64,000 nucleotides of DNA, taken from positions 29,007,677-29,071,676 of the forward strand of contig NC_090767.1 in the NCBI RefSeq assembly GCF_036898095.1. Reading direction: 5' to 3'. Both the position numbers and the translations under genes were made by a program. The first letter of the stretch is position 1. Each line of letters opens with the position of its first letter. Below the pieces are notes generated by a model, which saw nothing but the letters and a program-made list of their open reading frames with translations, had not been told where the DNA came from and did not search any database. This document shows positions 27,560 through 38,828 of the stretch, in pieces. The DNA comes from Palaemon carinicauda (taxonomy: Eukaryota; Arthropoda; Malacostraca; Decapoda; Palaemonidae).

Positions 27560-27650
27560 GCAGTTAGGTTGTAACTGAGAGACTTGTAAATGCAACTGGA
27601 CTTTATATGGTCGGAGCTTGAATATTTATATAACCTGTTCCAGTCAAGAA
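27560..27650. repeat. LTR-like fragment, uninterrupted copy
   Basis: GTTGTAACTGAGAGAC and TATGGTCGGAGCTTG match 20960-21020, and CCAGTCAAGAA matches 24225-24235, with no TTAA element between. It is consistent with the 5' LTR side of the minus-strand gypsy remnant. Confidence 0.7.
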
Positions 27651-27654
27651 AGGC

Positions 27655-28640
27655 ACATTTGGGAGTGGGTGGGTCTTTTCTTAGCATCATAATTGAATGT
27701 TCAAATAATAGATTGCAAATTGGTGTCGATGGACACTATAGTCAGTATAGGAATGTGATATCTTATAATCCTTAGTGTAGTGTTCTTGGTCCTTTATTTT
27801 TCATACTTTATCCATATGACACGTGGTTTGGTCTAAAAAACAAGCTTCTTTCATATGTAGATAATGCTACACACTTTGCATTAATTCCATATCTTGAATG
27901 TAGATATCGGATTGCTGAATCCCTTAATAGAGATCTAGCTAAAATAATTGCATGGCGTAAGTTATGGGGCTTGAAGTTTAATCTTAACTAATCTCAAAGT
28001 ATTCTTGTAAGTAGAAAAAGGACATTGGCTCCTTAACATAAAGATCTCGGCATTGATAATGTTTCTTAAATTTTTTATGACTCTTAAAAACATTTAGGTG
28101 TGATTCACAACAGCAAATTTACTTTTCACAAACACATTAGCTCTGTATCATCTTTCAATACACAGAAGACTGGATTTTGAGCTATTTTGATTTTTTTAGT
28201 AATCGATCTATTCTGGAGACTTGTTAGATTTCTTAAATTTTACATTGTTTAGAATTATGTTCTCCTTACTGGTCTTTAGCTGCTGATTCTCATCTGAATT
28301 TGTTGGACAGAAACGTACGCTCTATTAAATGTCTTGTTCTTAATGTAGATATTGATCTCTGGCACCGTAGTTCAATTTGTTGGTTATGTATGTTGCATAA
28401 GATATTTCGTATTTCTAATCATCCTTTACCTTCATATATTTCCAGACAGATACCTCCTGTTCGTAATACTAGGCATGCAGTTAATTCTAATAGCCTTGCC
28501 TTCAAAATCATGAGGGTTAATACTAATAATATTTTAGAAGTTTTATGGCTGTTTTGACCATGATTTGGAATGATCTTTTTTTATTCGGAAGTTGAATCAG
28601 TAGAACTTCAAAAGTTCAAACTTGCAACAGATGTTTCCAT
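27655..28640 (+). pseudogene. Non-LTR (CR1/jockey-type) RT fragment, second copy
   Basis: Starts further upstream than the copy at 11213, with VGGSFLSIIIE and NNRLQ followed by SVLGPLFFILYPYDTWFG. The catalytic box is decayed to YVDN. It continues with ESLNRDLAKI and, after shifts, DLWHRSSICWLCMLHKIF. Stops are at about 27773 and elsewhere. It is followed by (AAT)n and by the same flanking repeat as at 12440-12760. Confidence 0.85.
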
Positions 28641-28837
28641 GCTGATCCAGCTGATACAAGTCTTTTTATAGTTTATATATGGCATATCTGTTTTGACGTT
28701 TTAACAGTTTATAAAATATTTTATCGTTAATTTTTTCTCATTCAGTTAATTATTTCCTTATATCATTTCCTGATTAATATTTTTCCCATTGGGCTTTTAG
28801 TATCTCGCTTTTCAAAGTAGGGTTTTTCCTTAGCTAA

Positions 28838-28842
28838 TAATG

Positions 28843-28888
<46 letters not shown>

Positions 28889-28905
28889 TAATAATAATAA
28901 TATAT
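28838..28905. repeat. (AAT)n-rich microsatellite
   Basis: About 22 AAT units with a few ATG variants, in the same position relative to the RT fragment as 12308-12419. Confidence 0.9.
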
Positions 28906-29019
28906 TAGGAAAGAGTGTATGTATAAAAATATTGCTAAGACAATACAGAATTTGGATGAATTGGATTTTAAGTTAGAATATGTAAAAAAAGATTTATCGT
29001 ATTCAATATAAAGGATGCA

Positions 29020-29312
29020 CGGTACGGTCGAAAATAAGATTGATTGTAATTTTGAAAGGTTCCCTGAGGGTTAGGGTTTGGAGTATAGTTTTGAAGAGGA
29101 AGATATGGTATGTAACTGATTTTCAAGTGGATTAACTAAAAAAATAAAGAAAGGTCCTATTTAGGAAAATCTTGGTATCATATTTGAGTTGAAAACAAGG
29201 GTAATGAATGAAATAAGGATACAAAATTTATATAAGAAGAATTATATGTTTATGTTTATATGTTTAAAATATTAGTATGGGTAAAAATATAGTTTTATAT
29301 AACTGCATATAT
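29020..29312. repeat. Dispersed repeat, copy of 12440-12760
   Basis: See 12440-12760. It ends where the outer DIRS copy starts, so that DIRS element inserted into or beside this block. Confidence 0.8.
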
Positions 29313-29313
29313 G

Positions 29314-30040
29314 TTTTTTGGGCTCAGGCCATGTCGTCCTGATGGAAGTTCCTATAGGGTAACTTCCTTAGGTATATTTGACTACGGTGATATTCCCAGA
29401 GAATTTACCTTAAGGCACCCTGAATTCTAACACCTGGAGCGAATATCCCTCCTTAAATTAACCAGGGATATCGCGTAATATCAGAGGACGTATTCTTGAC
29501 ACGCCACATAGCAATCTGCACCCCGAACAGAATTAACACTTAGAAGGGGTCAAGTGGCAAGAAAACGAAAAACGAGAATGAAAGGAGAGCCGCTAGCAAG
29601 TCACCTCTTCTATCTCGCTTCGAGAACGTACATAGCGCAGCCGACGGCGCCATCTGCATTCCTTTTTGCGTAGCTCAACAACTCGGTGTTTTTCCCTGTG
29701 TTACTCGCTTATCTTGGATTATTTTCAACCTCATGATGATTTCTCTAGCCTCTTCTGCCTCTGGAAAGTGGAATATTATCTATTATGTATAAATGTGAGC
29801 TCTTGGTGATTTAAAGATAATTCGATAGCGATATTTTCGTTACAAGAGCTGTTGCCTACCGGAGGCGTCCTGGACGCTGTCGCTCGCCATGCATGAGTCT
29901 TTTAGTTAGCCAGAGCGACGTTCCCGGCCATTATGCTTTAATAATTTTAGCTATTTAGCTCTACATAGGAATTCTTTATATGATGCTGTTAGTATTTCCG
30001 TTTCGGCGAATGATTTGCCGATCCCAGCCTACGCTAGGCT
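29314..30040 (+). mobile_element. Outer DIRS copy (B), left part
   Basis: Starts with a T run and GGGCTCAGGCCATG, then GTCCTGATGG, the same terminal design as the inner element at 30041. It has the shared segments CCCAGAGAATT, CACGCCACATAGC and CTGCACCCC. It stops inside its 5' leader at CCTACGCTAGGC. The matching leader resumes at 38829 (GTAGCCTAGACG, GCATGATATTCAC), so copy B was split by the inner element. Confidence 0.75.
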
Positions 30041-30415
30041 TTTTTTGCTCAAGCCATGACGTCCTGATGGAAGATTCCTTCAGTAGCTTCCTAGGGTATA
30101 TTTAACTACAGGGATATTCCCAGAGAATTAAACTAAAGGTTATCACAGAATTCTAACTTCTGGTGCGAGTACCCTAAAGGTTTCCCGCTAGGATATCGTA
30201 TATCAACAGGGGATATATGTATTAACACGCCACATAGCTATCTGCACCCCATATAGAGTTAACACTTTGATATGGAAAGGTGGAGAATAACTGGGGAGCC
30301 GATCCACAATTACACTCGTCCGTGGCTGCTTTTGGTACTCGAAATATAAACAAACGGGCGCCATTGCTAAATGATATCACGTCCGTCCTCATCCTTCAGC
30401 CTGTAGCCCCTTGCT
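30041..30415 (+). repeat. DIRS left inverted terminal repeat
   Basis: Pairs with the reverse complement of 38415-38782 over about 370 bp. Shared blocks include GTTAACACTTTGATATGG with CCATATCGAAATGTTAAC and CACTCGTCCGTGGCTGC with its complement. The outermost ~24 bp (30047-30070) do not continue in the right repeat but are complementary to 38267-38290 in the ICR. Confidence 0.85.
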
Positions 30416-32703
30416 TTGGTCGGATTTCCCTTTGTGCGATTTTCATCGACTTACATCGCCGTTATGTCGTTACCTCCAGCCTCGCCTTCTTCTGGAAAGT
30501 TGAGTACCAGGTCCCAGTATTGTTTAAATAAGCTCTAGCCGTGAAGTAACTCCTACTTTTCGTAAAATATTGTGTTTTGTGGCGGAGCTGTGCCGATCCC
30601 GGACGTGCCATTTTTGGCGTCGCTGTTCTATTGCATGCCTTATTTAGCTAGCCAGAACAGCCTTATCCGGTCTTTTAACTAATTTATATTATTAGTTATT
30701 TAGTCTTCATAGCTAGGAATTACTTATATCGTGTTCTAGCTCTCATCTACTCGGTCGTCGTTCGACCCCATACTAGATAGCTAGCTTAGCCCCTAGGCTA
30801 GATAGCCTAGTGCTTTTGTTCATACATGATATTTACCAGTGATCATAGGTTAAGTTATGAAGAGTGGGGCATTATTAAACATACTGTAAACTGTGATGTA
30901 AGTGTTTTCGCCTTCGGGGACCATATAGGGGACCGGGTTGATTGCATATCTTTCCACTCTAACCTCAATGTAGGAACCCCTATATGCTCCCTAATCCCCT
31001 GCATGCGGGCATTCCCTCTGTGTGGCCATGCTTCCCCTTCTATATAGGGGAATCTTGTCTACAATCAGAGTATTTATCGCTTCTCTGTCTATCCTAAGGG
31101 AATGATCCCCCCTTAGGGTTGCGACCGAGAAATAACGAACGGCTCTGCCGTTCCTCAGTTGCATCTGGTTGGGTTACTCCTCCCTCCCTGCAACTTGCGA
31201 TGTGTCTTTCAGCCTACCTAGCCTAGGAGTTAACCCTCCTTCTCTAGGTTAGGCTTTGGGGCTAGTTCTGTACTTTTATAGTTTGAGACGGTACTCCTGT
31301 ACCAATCTCATTCTGGTTACCTAACCTAGGTTAGGGAGCGTTCTCCCTCTCCTTGGTGGCCGTTCTTGTACAGAGCCTCCACTATGAAAGACCCCTCTCC
31401 TTCTCCCTCCCCACCTATCCCTAACTTTTTCTCCTGCTGAGCTGGCCGCTCTAGTACACATACCCTTCATAGCGTTCTATGGGGGTAGTCGCCGGCAGCG
31501 GTCCGGCCGACGGGGGTTTCCCCATCTTGAGTTACCCCAGGCACCCGGCCGACTGCCGGTCCCTTGCCGCCGGATGCTATGAGTAACTACTCCTATCATG
31601 AGTGCACTCTCTCCGGAGGGATGCCGGAGGGGTATGTAGTCTTACCCCTCCCATCCCTCCTTACCTTTTTCTCCATCTATCCTGGTGCCGGTCCCTTGCC
31701 GCCTCTACTGCTGGCGATACCGTCTTACCTCTGGTGACATTCTTTCATAAGATGCCCTCCCCCCTCTAAAACGTCAGCCTTCCGTGTGCCGGAGGCTGCC
31801 GCCTTCCGTCGACATACAGCCGACGTCCTACCCCTCCTTTTACCTAGTAACAGCTGGCCGACCTTCGGAGCCGGCCACCGGCATGCCGGCATTGATTGCC
31901 GGCGGTTTAGGTATACAACCATATACATATCCATCTTATTAATTGATCCAAGTTCACCAGGCCGTCAGCCTTCGGCTGCCGGAGCCCCGCCTCCTGCCGG
32001 AGACCCGCCACTGTGCCGGGGTCGCCACGATGGTATTATATTTTGATACTCAATGTGTCTGTCTTGATGCCTTCCACCCTGCTGAACTGGCCTCTGGCGT
32101 GCCGTCGGTCTGTCGGCACCCTCCGTAGACGTTAAGGGACATGCACCCTTCCTCATACCTGCCGACAACATGCCAAGAGTCAACATACTGCAGCCAGATG
32201 GCTTAGCCACTTCTATATATAGGTATTGTCTTACCATCTCAATCTGTGGCTATGCTGTTTGATAGCACATTACAATATTCCAGCATACTCTGTGTGTCTT
32301 AGTGCAGCCGATTGCCGGAACCTATATCTAATAAGGGGTTTCTCCTATTCCCCTTCTACTCCAGGGATCTGAGTGGTCTCAGTCCCTGCTACACCTCGCG
32401 GGCAATTTTTGTTAGAGGCTTAGCTTCTACCCACCACGGCTTATACATATGGATTTCCGTTTTGTGACCTTCGGCTACAAAAGAAATTGCCTACTGATAA
32501 GGTTACGGTAACCGACTGGGCGGGATTCACAAGTATGTGTCTATCTACTTCCTTTCCCGCTCTCTACTCTCAGGCATTATAATACCTTATGAATCGTTTT
32601 AATGCTTAAAAACTTATATTAAGTTATCTTAATTTTAGAGTAATGTAAGTCATTCTTATGCCTTCCATGTACTCATGATCTCTTTCTTTTACAGGAGGAG
32701 TAT
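30416..32703 (+). other. DIRS 5' leader, with probable intron 3' end
   Basis: A 2.3-kb non-coding leader. The middle (31490-32120) is rich in GCCGG motifs. It ends in a pyrimidine run and TTTTACAG|GAGGA at 32688-32700. The same acceptor-like sequence precedes the truncated gag of copy B (CTTTACAG|GAGGA at 40560-40572), so a spliced leader is plausible. No donor site was assigned. Confidence 0.5.
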
Positions 32704-34690
32704 ATGAAGTGTGAAAGCAACTTTTGCGGAGTGAAGCGCCCGGACTTCTACGGGCACAAGGCGTGCCGGACCCACGCCCCCTGCGCCACCAAGAAAGGCG
32801 ACCTGAAATACTGGGACCCGCAACACTGTACAGTCTGCAAGAGTCGTCTGGTCGAAGCGTTCGACGATGCTCCTTCAGCGGAGGCAAGGGACAACGCTCG
32901 AGAGAAGCTACGCAAGTGGGTGCATGGCTTCCAGAAGAACGCCACCGGACCGTATCTCGCCAGCAAAGATTTGAGGGCCTTGCTGTTTCCAAAGGCATCT
33001 AAAGACTCCGTGGTCCCCAGTGATCAGATCCCCACCGTCCAGCTCGTGGTGGAACCTGATATCGTCATGGCCCAGTCCATGCATGAGTGGCATTTAGATT
33101 CCGATAACGTGGAACGTATGTCGGAAGTGTCGGAAGGGACAGAGAGGAACCTCATGGGCGAGGAGCTCAACTATGAGGAAGATCAGGTGGAATACCCTGA
33201 TTCGGAGCATGAGGTCGCTCCCACTCCTACTCCCGCATCGACTCCTGCACCGTCCGAGGAACCTGTTCCTTTGACTTCTGCCACCCCGAACCCTCTTCCA
33301 TCAGGCACTCAGGAGGTCTTCAAGATGCTTGAAGCCCTCATGGAAAGAAAAGTTTGTGAGACCCAGGAGCAATTCAGGTCTACCCTAGTGAGTTTCAAAC
33401 AACTGAAATGGATTTCAGTTAAGGACCTCCCCTCGTGCTCGGATACTAACCCATGAAGGTATGCCGAGAATATGCCGATTACAACTGGTAAGATCTTCAT
33501 CAGTGAGAAGGTCGGCTCAATCTTGTTGGAAGAAGTGGAATTCTTCCCGAATTTTGAGGCTTATCCGGACTGTTACGTCCGGCTCAGGTCCGAACCAGCC
33601 TCACAGGAAGAGACCGAACCAAAGGAAGTAATCGTGTTCGATCTCGCGAAGGCCCAGGCTATGCTAGCTAGTGCGGTGAAGAGTAGGGGTTTCACCAACT
33701 CCAAGATGCCGGCGCTCAGCAAGAAGCACCCAACCTTCGTTGCGCCGAATGATGCGACCTTCCCCTTTATAGAATAGGCCTTCACTGCGGTCTTGAAAGC
33801 AGTGGAAGAAGGGAAACCTTGCCCTGTACTGGAGGAGTGCACACCCTTCTCCCTTACCGTCCCCCCCGATGATAGACACTGGAAAGACGTCCAGTCAACC
33901 TTCACGGTGGAGAAGTTAGAGCCTGACGTAACCGGTCGTCAGTTCAATGAGGACCTCCCAAGGCTAAATGATCACCTCCTTTGTAGGGAACAGGATACGA
34001 AGGAGAGGCTTGCCGCATCGCTGTCCCTCCAGGTACAGCTCGAACTCATGGCCGGAGACACTAGAGTCCCAGACTTCTACATAGTCCTAGCCAAAACACA
34101 TTTGGCAATGGTGACTAAGGACCTGTACAGCTTCACTAAGGCTCGCAGAGCCTGTCGTGAATTCGTGTTTGCCAGCGCGACGGTAAAACACGAACCCCGA
34201 AGGCTGATTTCCTCCAATATCTGGGGTAAATATCTCTTTCCCTCCTCCCTGGTGAAAGAGATTGCCGACCAGGCCGCCACGGAGAACAGGAACCTTCTCC
34301 ACAAGTGGGGCATGTCAAAGAAAAGGAAATCCTCTCAGGAAGATGGCCCTCAACCTAAGAGGAAGTCCCAGAAATCGAAACCCCAGCAACGTGAACAGAG
34401 ACGGCAGTTTCCGGGTTCCGCTACTCCCCAAGTGGCAGCACAGCCACAGCAGACCTTTCAGTTGGTCACCCAGCTGGTGGTGTCGCAGTCACCGGTCTTT
34501 ACCCATGCATTTGAGCAACATGCTACTACCTTTCGTCCCAGAGGTAGGGGCTCAAGCAGAGGCTCCGGCAGAGATTCGTCTTGCCGCCCCTCCAGAGGCA
34601 GAGGAGGAAGGGGAGCTAGCGGCCGAGGTGGCAAACCCTCGGGACACCAGAAGCAAGGAAGTGCTTCTGGTGGGAGGAAGACTCCGCCAA
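32704..34690 (+). pseudogene. DIRS GAG-like ORF1
   Basis: One frame from ATG 32704, interrupted by TGA at 33454 and TAG at 33775 with no frame change. The N-terminus is Cys/His-rich (CESNFCG, GHKACRTHAPC, CTVC), suggesting metal binding. A Pro/Thr-rich low-complexity linker follows near 33215-33300. The C-terminal part has a basic stretch (KKRKSSQ, KRKSQKSK) and a glycine/arginine-rich box (GRGSSRGSGR to RGRGGRGASGRGG at about 34540-34640), suitable for RNA binding. The frame stays open to 35607 over the RT, but that tail is overlap. The truncated homologue is at 40567-40903. The structural role is inferred from position and composition. Confidence 0.75.
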
Positions 34691-36495
34691 TTCCAGGATT
34701 GTTTGACCTTCAATCCCTGGGCACACAGCATCGTCAAGAAGGGACTAGGCTGGAGCTGGAAGCAACCACCCCAAGCCTCCCAGTAATTCTTCCAACAGTC
34801 AACCCCCCTCCTGGAAGAATACGTCCTAGAACTCTTGAACAAGAAGGTGATCAGGAGGGTAAAGTCAACCAGGTTCCAAGGGAGACTATTTTGCGTTCCC
34901 AAGAAGGACTCCGACAAACTCAGAGTCATTCTAGACTTATCCCCCCTCAACAAGTTCATTGCGAACAACAAGTTCAAGATGCTGACTCTCCAACAAATAA
35001 GGACCCTTCTGCCTCCAGGGGCCTACACGGTCTCCATAGACCTAGCGGATGCCTACAGGCACGTTCCAATGAATCATCACGCTTCGTCCTACCTAGGATT
35101 TCGACTCCAAAGGAAAAGTTACGCCTTCAGGGCCATGCCCTTCGGGCTCAACGTGGCTCCACGGATCTTCACCAAGCTGGAAGAGGCCATCGTCCAACAG
35201 CTCCGCCTTCAGGGCGTCCAAGTGATGGCCTACCTAGACGACTGGCTAGTCTGGTCGACATCGCCCGAAGATTGTCTGATAGCCTGCAACAAAGTCACCC
35301 AGTTCCTAGAGCATCTGGGTTTCAAGATAAACGCCAAAAAATCTCGCCTCACTCCAGCTCAGAAGTTCCATTGGTTGGGAATCCATTGGGACCTTCAGTC
35401 ATACCGCCTTTCCATTCCACCGAAGAAAAGGAAGGAAATAGCAGGGTCTGTCAGAAGGCTTCTAAAATCCAAACGGATCTCAAGACGACAGCAGGAACAA
35501 GTTCTAGGCTCTCTACAGTTCGCCTCTGTGACAAACCCAGAGCTTCGCATCCATCGCTCGAAGAGACCTCAAGAGAAGGCTCCCAAACAGACTTCGCTTA
35601 CTATTAAAGCCGTGGTCGGAAGCAAAGGCCCTGAAAAGGTCCATTCCTCTTCAACACCCGCTTCCATCGATCAACATCCACACGGACACTTCACTGGAGG
35701 GTTGGTGAGGTCACTCCCACCAACGACAGGTTCAGGGAACATGGTCTCCCCTATTCAAGACGTTTCACATCACCATCTTGGAGGCCATAGTGGTTCTTCT
35801 CACCCTGAAGAAACTCTCCCCGCCTTCCTCGATCCACATCCGTCTGACTCTGGACAACTCGGTGGTAGTCAGATGTCTCAATCGTCAGGGCTCAAGATCG
35901 CCCCAGATAAATCAGGTACTTCTTCTAATCTCTTGTCTGGCAGAAAAGAAGAAATGGCACCTGTCTGCTGTTCACCTACAAGGATTCCGCAACGTGACGG
36001 CGGACGCTCTATCACGGACAAGCCCAATAGAGTCGGAATGGTCTCTAGACGCAAGATCATTCTCCTTCATCTCTCGCCAAGTCCCGGAACTTCAGATCGA
36101 TCTCATCGCAACGAGCGACAACAATCAACTTCCTCGATATGTGGCCCCATACGAGGACCCCAAGGCAGAAGCAGTGGATGCCATGTCACTGGATTGGAAC
36201 AGATGGTCCAGGATATACCTGTTCCCTCCCCCCAACCTTCTGCTGAAAGTCCTCTCCAAACTGAGAACCTTCAAAGGGACAGCGGCCCTAGTGGCTCCCA
36301 AGTGGCCCTGGAGCAATTGGTATCCCCTGCTCCTGGAGCTGCAGCCCACGCTGATCCCCCTCCCGGGCCCAGTTCTCTCTCAACAAGTACAGAAGACGAC
36401 TGTCTTCGCTTCATCACTGAAAGTCAGGGACCTTCATCTCATGATTTTCTCTCCCTGGCCGCAAAGAAAAGGTTTGGGATCTCGAAGAAAAGTCT
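34690..36495 (+). pseudogene. DIRS RT, RNase H and methyltransferase-like domain
   Basis: RT starts in frame 2 overlapping the GAG frame (FQDCLTFNPWAHSIVKKG at 34691-34744). It is cut by TAA at 34784 and resumes with LRVILDLSPLNKF, YTVSIDLADAYRHV, FGLNVAPRIF and the catalytic VMAYLDDWLVW (about 35220). The RNase H part lies in frame 0 after a shift near 35555: INIHTDTSLEGWG, LEAIVVLLTL and LTLDNSVVV, ending with NVTADALSR. Next comes the segment usual for the Dam-like methyltransferase domain of DIRS elements: LQIDLIATSDNNQLPRYV, DAMSLDW, FPPPNLL and LVAPKWPWSNWYP (about 36090-36330). All domains are recognisable, but the frame is not continuous. Confidence 0.88.
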
Positions 36496-37410
36496 AGACT
36501 TCCTCGGGGAATACAAGACCGAATCCACACGACGGCAATACGAATCTTCCTGGAGAAAGTGGGTCTCGTTCGTCAAAGCAAAAAATCCTACGGAAATCAC
36601 CATTGATTTTTGCATGTCCTTCTTCATTCACCTTCATGGACAAGGCTTAGCGGCCAACACGATTTCCACCTGCAAATCGGCTTTGACTAGACCACTACTG
36701 TACGCTTTCCAGATTGATCTGTCCAGTGATATCTTCAATAAACTGGTAAAGGCATGCGCTAGACTACGCCCAGCACCTCCGCCAAAACCTATCTCCTGGT
36801 CCCTGGACAAGGTGCTCCATTTGGCCTCTAACCTGGACAACGATTCGTGCCCTCTAAAGGACCTGACTCAAAAAGTTATCTTCCTTTTTGCTCTCGCCTC
36901 GAGAGTCGAGTCAGCGAAATAGTGGCATTGTCAAGAGACGAGGGTCATATCCTGTTCGCAGACACAGGAGAACTTACCCTCTTCCCTGATCCGACGTTTC
37001 TCGCAAAGAATGAATTACCCACCAAGAGATGGGGCCCTTGGAGAATCTGCCCCCTGAAGGAAGATGTCTCTCTATGCCCAGTGGAGAGCCTTAAGGTCTA
37101 TCTTCGAAGAACTTCAGATTTAGGTGGAGGTCAACTCTTCGAAGGAGAAACATCGGGTAGCGACCTGTCACTGAAACAACTAAGAGCGAAAATCACCTAC
37201 TTCATTCGCAGAGCGGATCCTAACAGTACACCTGCAGGTCATGATCCTAGAAAAGTCGCGTCATCTCTGAATTTCTTCCAGAGCATGGATTTCGAAAGCC
37301 TCAAGAGCTTCACAGGGTGGAAATCGTCGCGCGTTTTCTTCTAGCACTACGCAAAGCAAGTGCATGAAGTTAAACATTTCGTGGTAGCCGCAGGTAGTGT
37401 TATGAAACCT
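36395..37410 (+). pseudogene. DIRS tyrosine recombinase
   Basis: The N-terminal SAM-like DNA-binding part (STRRQYESSWRKWVSF to NTISTCKSAL) is in frame 2 to about 36895. After a frameshift the catalytic part is in frame 1. The tetrad is visible: first Arg in RVSEIVALSR (36907-36909), His and second Arg in HDPRK (37240-37251), and Tyr at 37348-37350 in HYAKQV. A TAG at 37342-37344, two codons before the Tyr, removes the nucleophile from any product. The enzyme would integrate the circular intermediate without a target-site duplication. Confidence 0.88.
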
Positions 37411-38266
37411 GCCGTTTAACTCTGCATAGAACAGCGAGTTACTTGGGACTTTAACTCTACGGGTGCCTGTGTTGACCCTTGTGTGATACATAGTGATTTC
37501 ATGGACACTTAGTGTTTCTAATAGACTGTTCTTATCAAGGTGAAATGTCATAGACTTCACATGAGTGCCACATGCCCTAGGGCATGATGTGTTTTTCCTT
37601 GAAAAAGACTGACGTTCCGACGGAACTTGTGTTTCTAAAAGTGAAATTTCTTTCAGATTCAAGATTGAAGTCTTTTATTTTCTATGTACATTATTCTTAT
37701 TATTCTAAATTAACTTTACACCTTTTATTGCAATTGTTATCACTATAATCTGCAATCTATGAAATAAAATGTCTATTTTATTACATGTGCGTCTCTCTCC
37801 GCTCCTATTATTATTATGAAATACATGATTGTCATAGTTTCATTTACCCCTTCCCTTTGGAATGAGAAGAATAATATAAATTTACCTGCATTATATACTC
37901 ACTCATGCTGTGTAATATTCCTACTTGAATACTTACCTTTGTCCTGCCTTTGAGACCAGATTGATCTCTCCTCCATGGAGTGTTGTGATTAATTATCACA
38001 TGTCTATACTTGAGAATATTCCTACCCGAATATTAACCTTCTGTCTTGTCTCCGAGTCCTGCATGAACTCTCCGCAGGGTGAGTAGCCCTTCAATGATCA
38101 CTTCGGATTTTGGTATGATCCGCCGGGACTGCTCTGCCAGGGGGGCAGGAAGCTGGATCCCCACGGAAACTCTAACGAGGACACATTACATACCTCTATT
38201 CGGAGCCCTTGGCACTTACTTAAAAAGGGGAAATTTTCCACGATACATTAATTCTCTGGTACATTT
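37411..38266 (+). other. DIRS 3' untranslated region
   Basis: AT-rich and non-coding, between the recombinase frame and the ICR. It contains AATAAA-type signals (for example within GAAATAAAATG near 37758). No further domain was seen. Confidence 0.5.
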
Positions 38267-38358
38267 CCATCAGGACGTCATGGCTTGAGCCCAAAAAACG
38301 GATTTTGAGCGGAGCAAAAAATCTATTTATGGGTGAGATAGCCATGAAGTCCTGATGG
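38267..38358 (+). repeat. DIRS internal complementary region (ICR)
   Basis: 38267-38290 is the exact reverse complement of 30047-30070, the left extremity. Immediately after, 38306-38358 is the near-perfect reverse complement of 38765-38816, the right extremity (GGGTGAGATAGCCATGA against TCATGGCTATCTCACCC). The two outer ends are thus represented back to back, the arrangement known from DIRS-1, where the ICR templates full-length ends and circle closure. Confidence 0.88.
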
Positions 38359-38414
38359 ACCCTCCCGTCTATTCTAGTCCAGCCTTTCACGCCCTGCCCT
38401 GTCCTGCTGTATCA

Positions 38415-38828
38415 TGGAGATTAGCAAGGAGCTGGCCTCAGGATGAGGACAGACATGACGTCATTTAGCAATGGCGGCCGTTTGTTTACGTTTCGAGTAC
38501 CAAAAGCAGCCACGGACGAGTGTAACTGTGGAATGGCTACCCAGTTATTCTCCACCTTTCCATATCGAAATGTTAACTCTCTATGGGGTGCAGATAGCTA
38601 TGTGGTGTGTTAATACATACGTCCCCTGTTGATATACGATATCCTAGAGGGAAACCTTTAGGGTACTCGCACCAGAAGTTAGAATTCTGTGATAACCTTT
38701 AGTTTAATTCTCTGGGAATATCCCTGTAGTTAAATATACCCAAGGAAGCTACTGAAGGAACCTTCCATCAGGACGTCATGGCTATCTCACCCAAAAATAG
38801 ATTTTTCGCTTCGCTCAAAATCCGTTTT
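38415..38828 (-). repeat. DIRS right inverted terminal repeat
   Basis: Reverse complement of 30055-30415 up to 38782. It then has a private extremity (TATCTCACCCAAAAATAG to about 38828) represented in complement in the ICR. Confidence 0.85.

Larger units (their letters stand above)
30041..38828 (+). mobile_element. DIRS-type tyrosine-recombinase retrotransposon (A), structurally near-complete
   Basis: 8.8-kb element with, in order: left inverted terminal repeat, long leader, GAG-like frame, RT, RNase H, methyltransferase-like domain, tyrosine recombinase, internal complementary region (ICR) and right inverted terminal repeat. There is no integrase and no direct LTR. DIRS elements replicate through a circular DNA intermediate that the recombinase inserts. 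The copy is dead: in-frame stops at 33454, 33775, 34784 and 37342, and frameshifts near 35555 and 36900. No target-site duplication is expected for this class and none was seen. Confidence 0.92.

Noticed and set aside
38300..38828. A separate ~500-bp inverted-repeat element between the two DIRS parts
   Set aside because: Its apparent terminal inverted repeat is fully explained by the ICR and the right extremity of the DIRS element.
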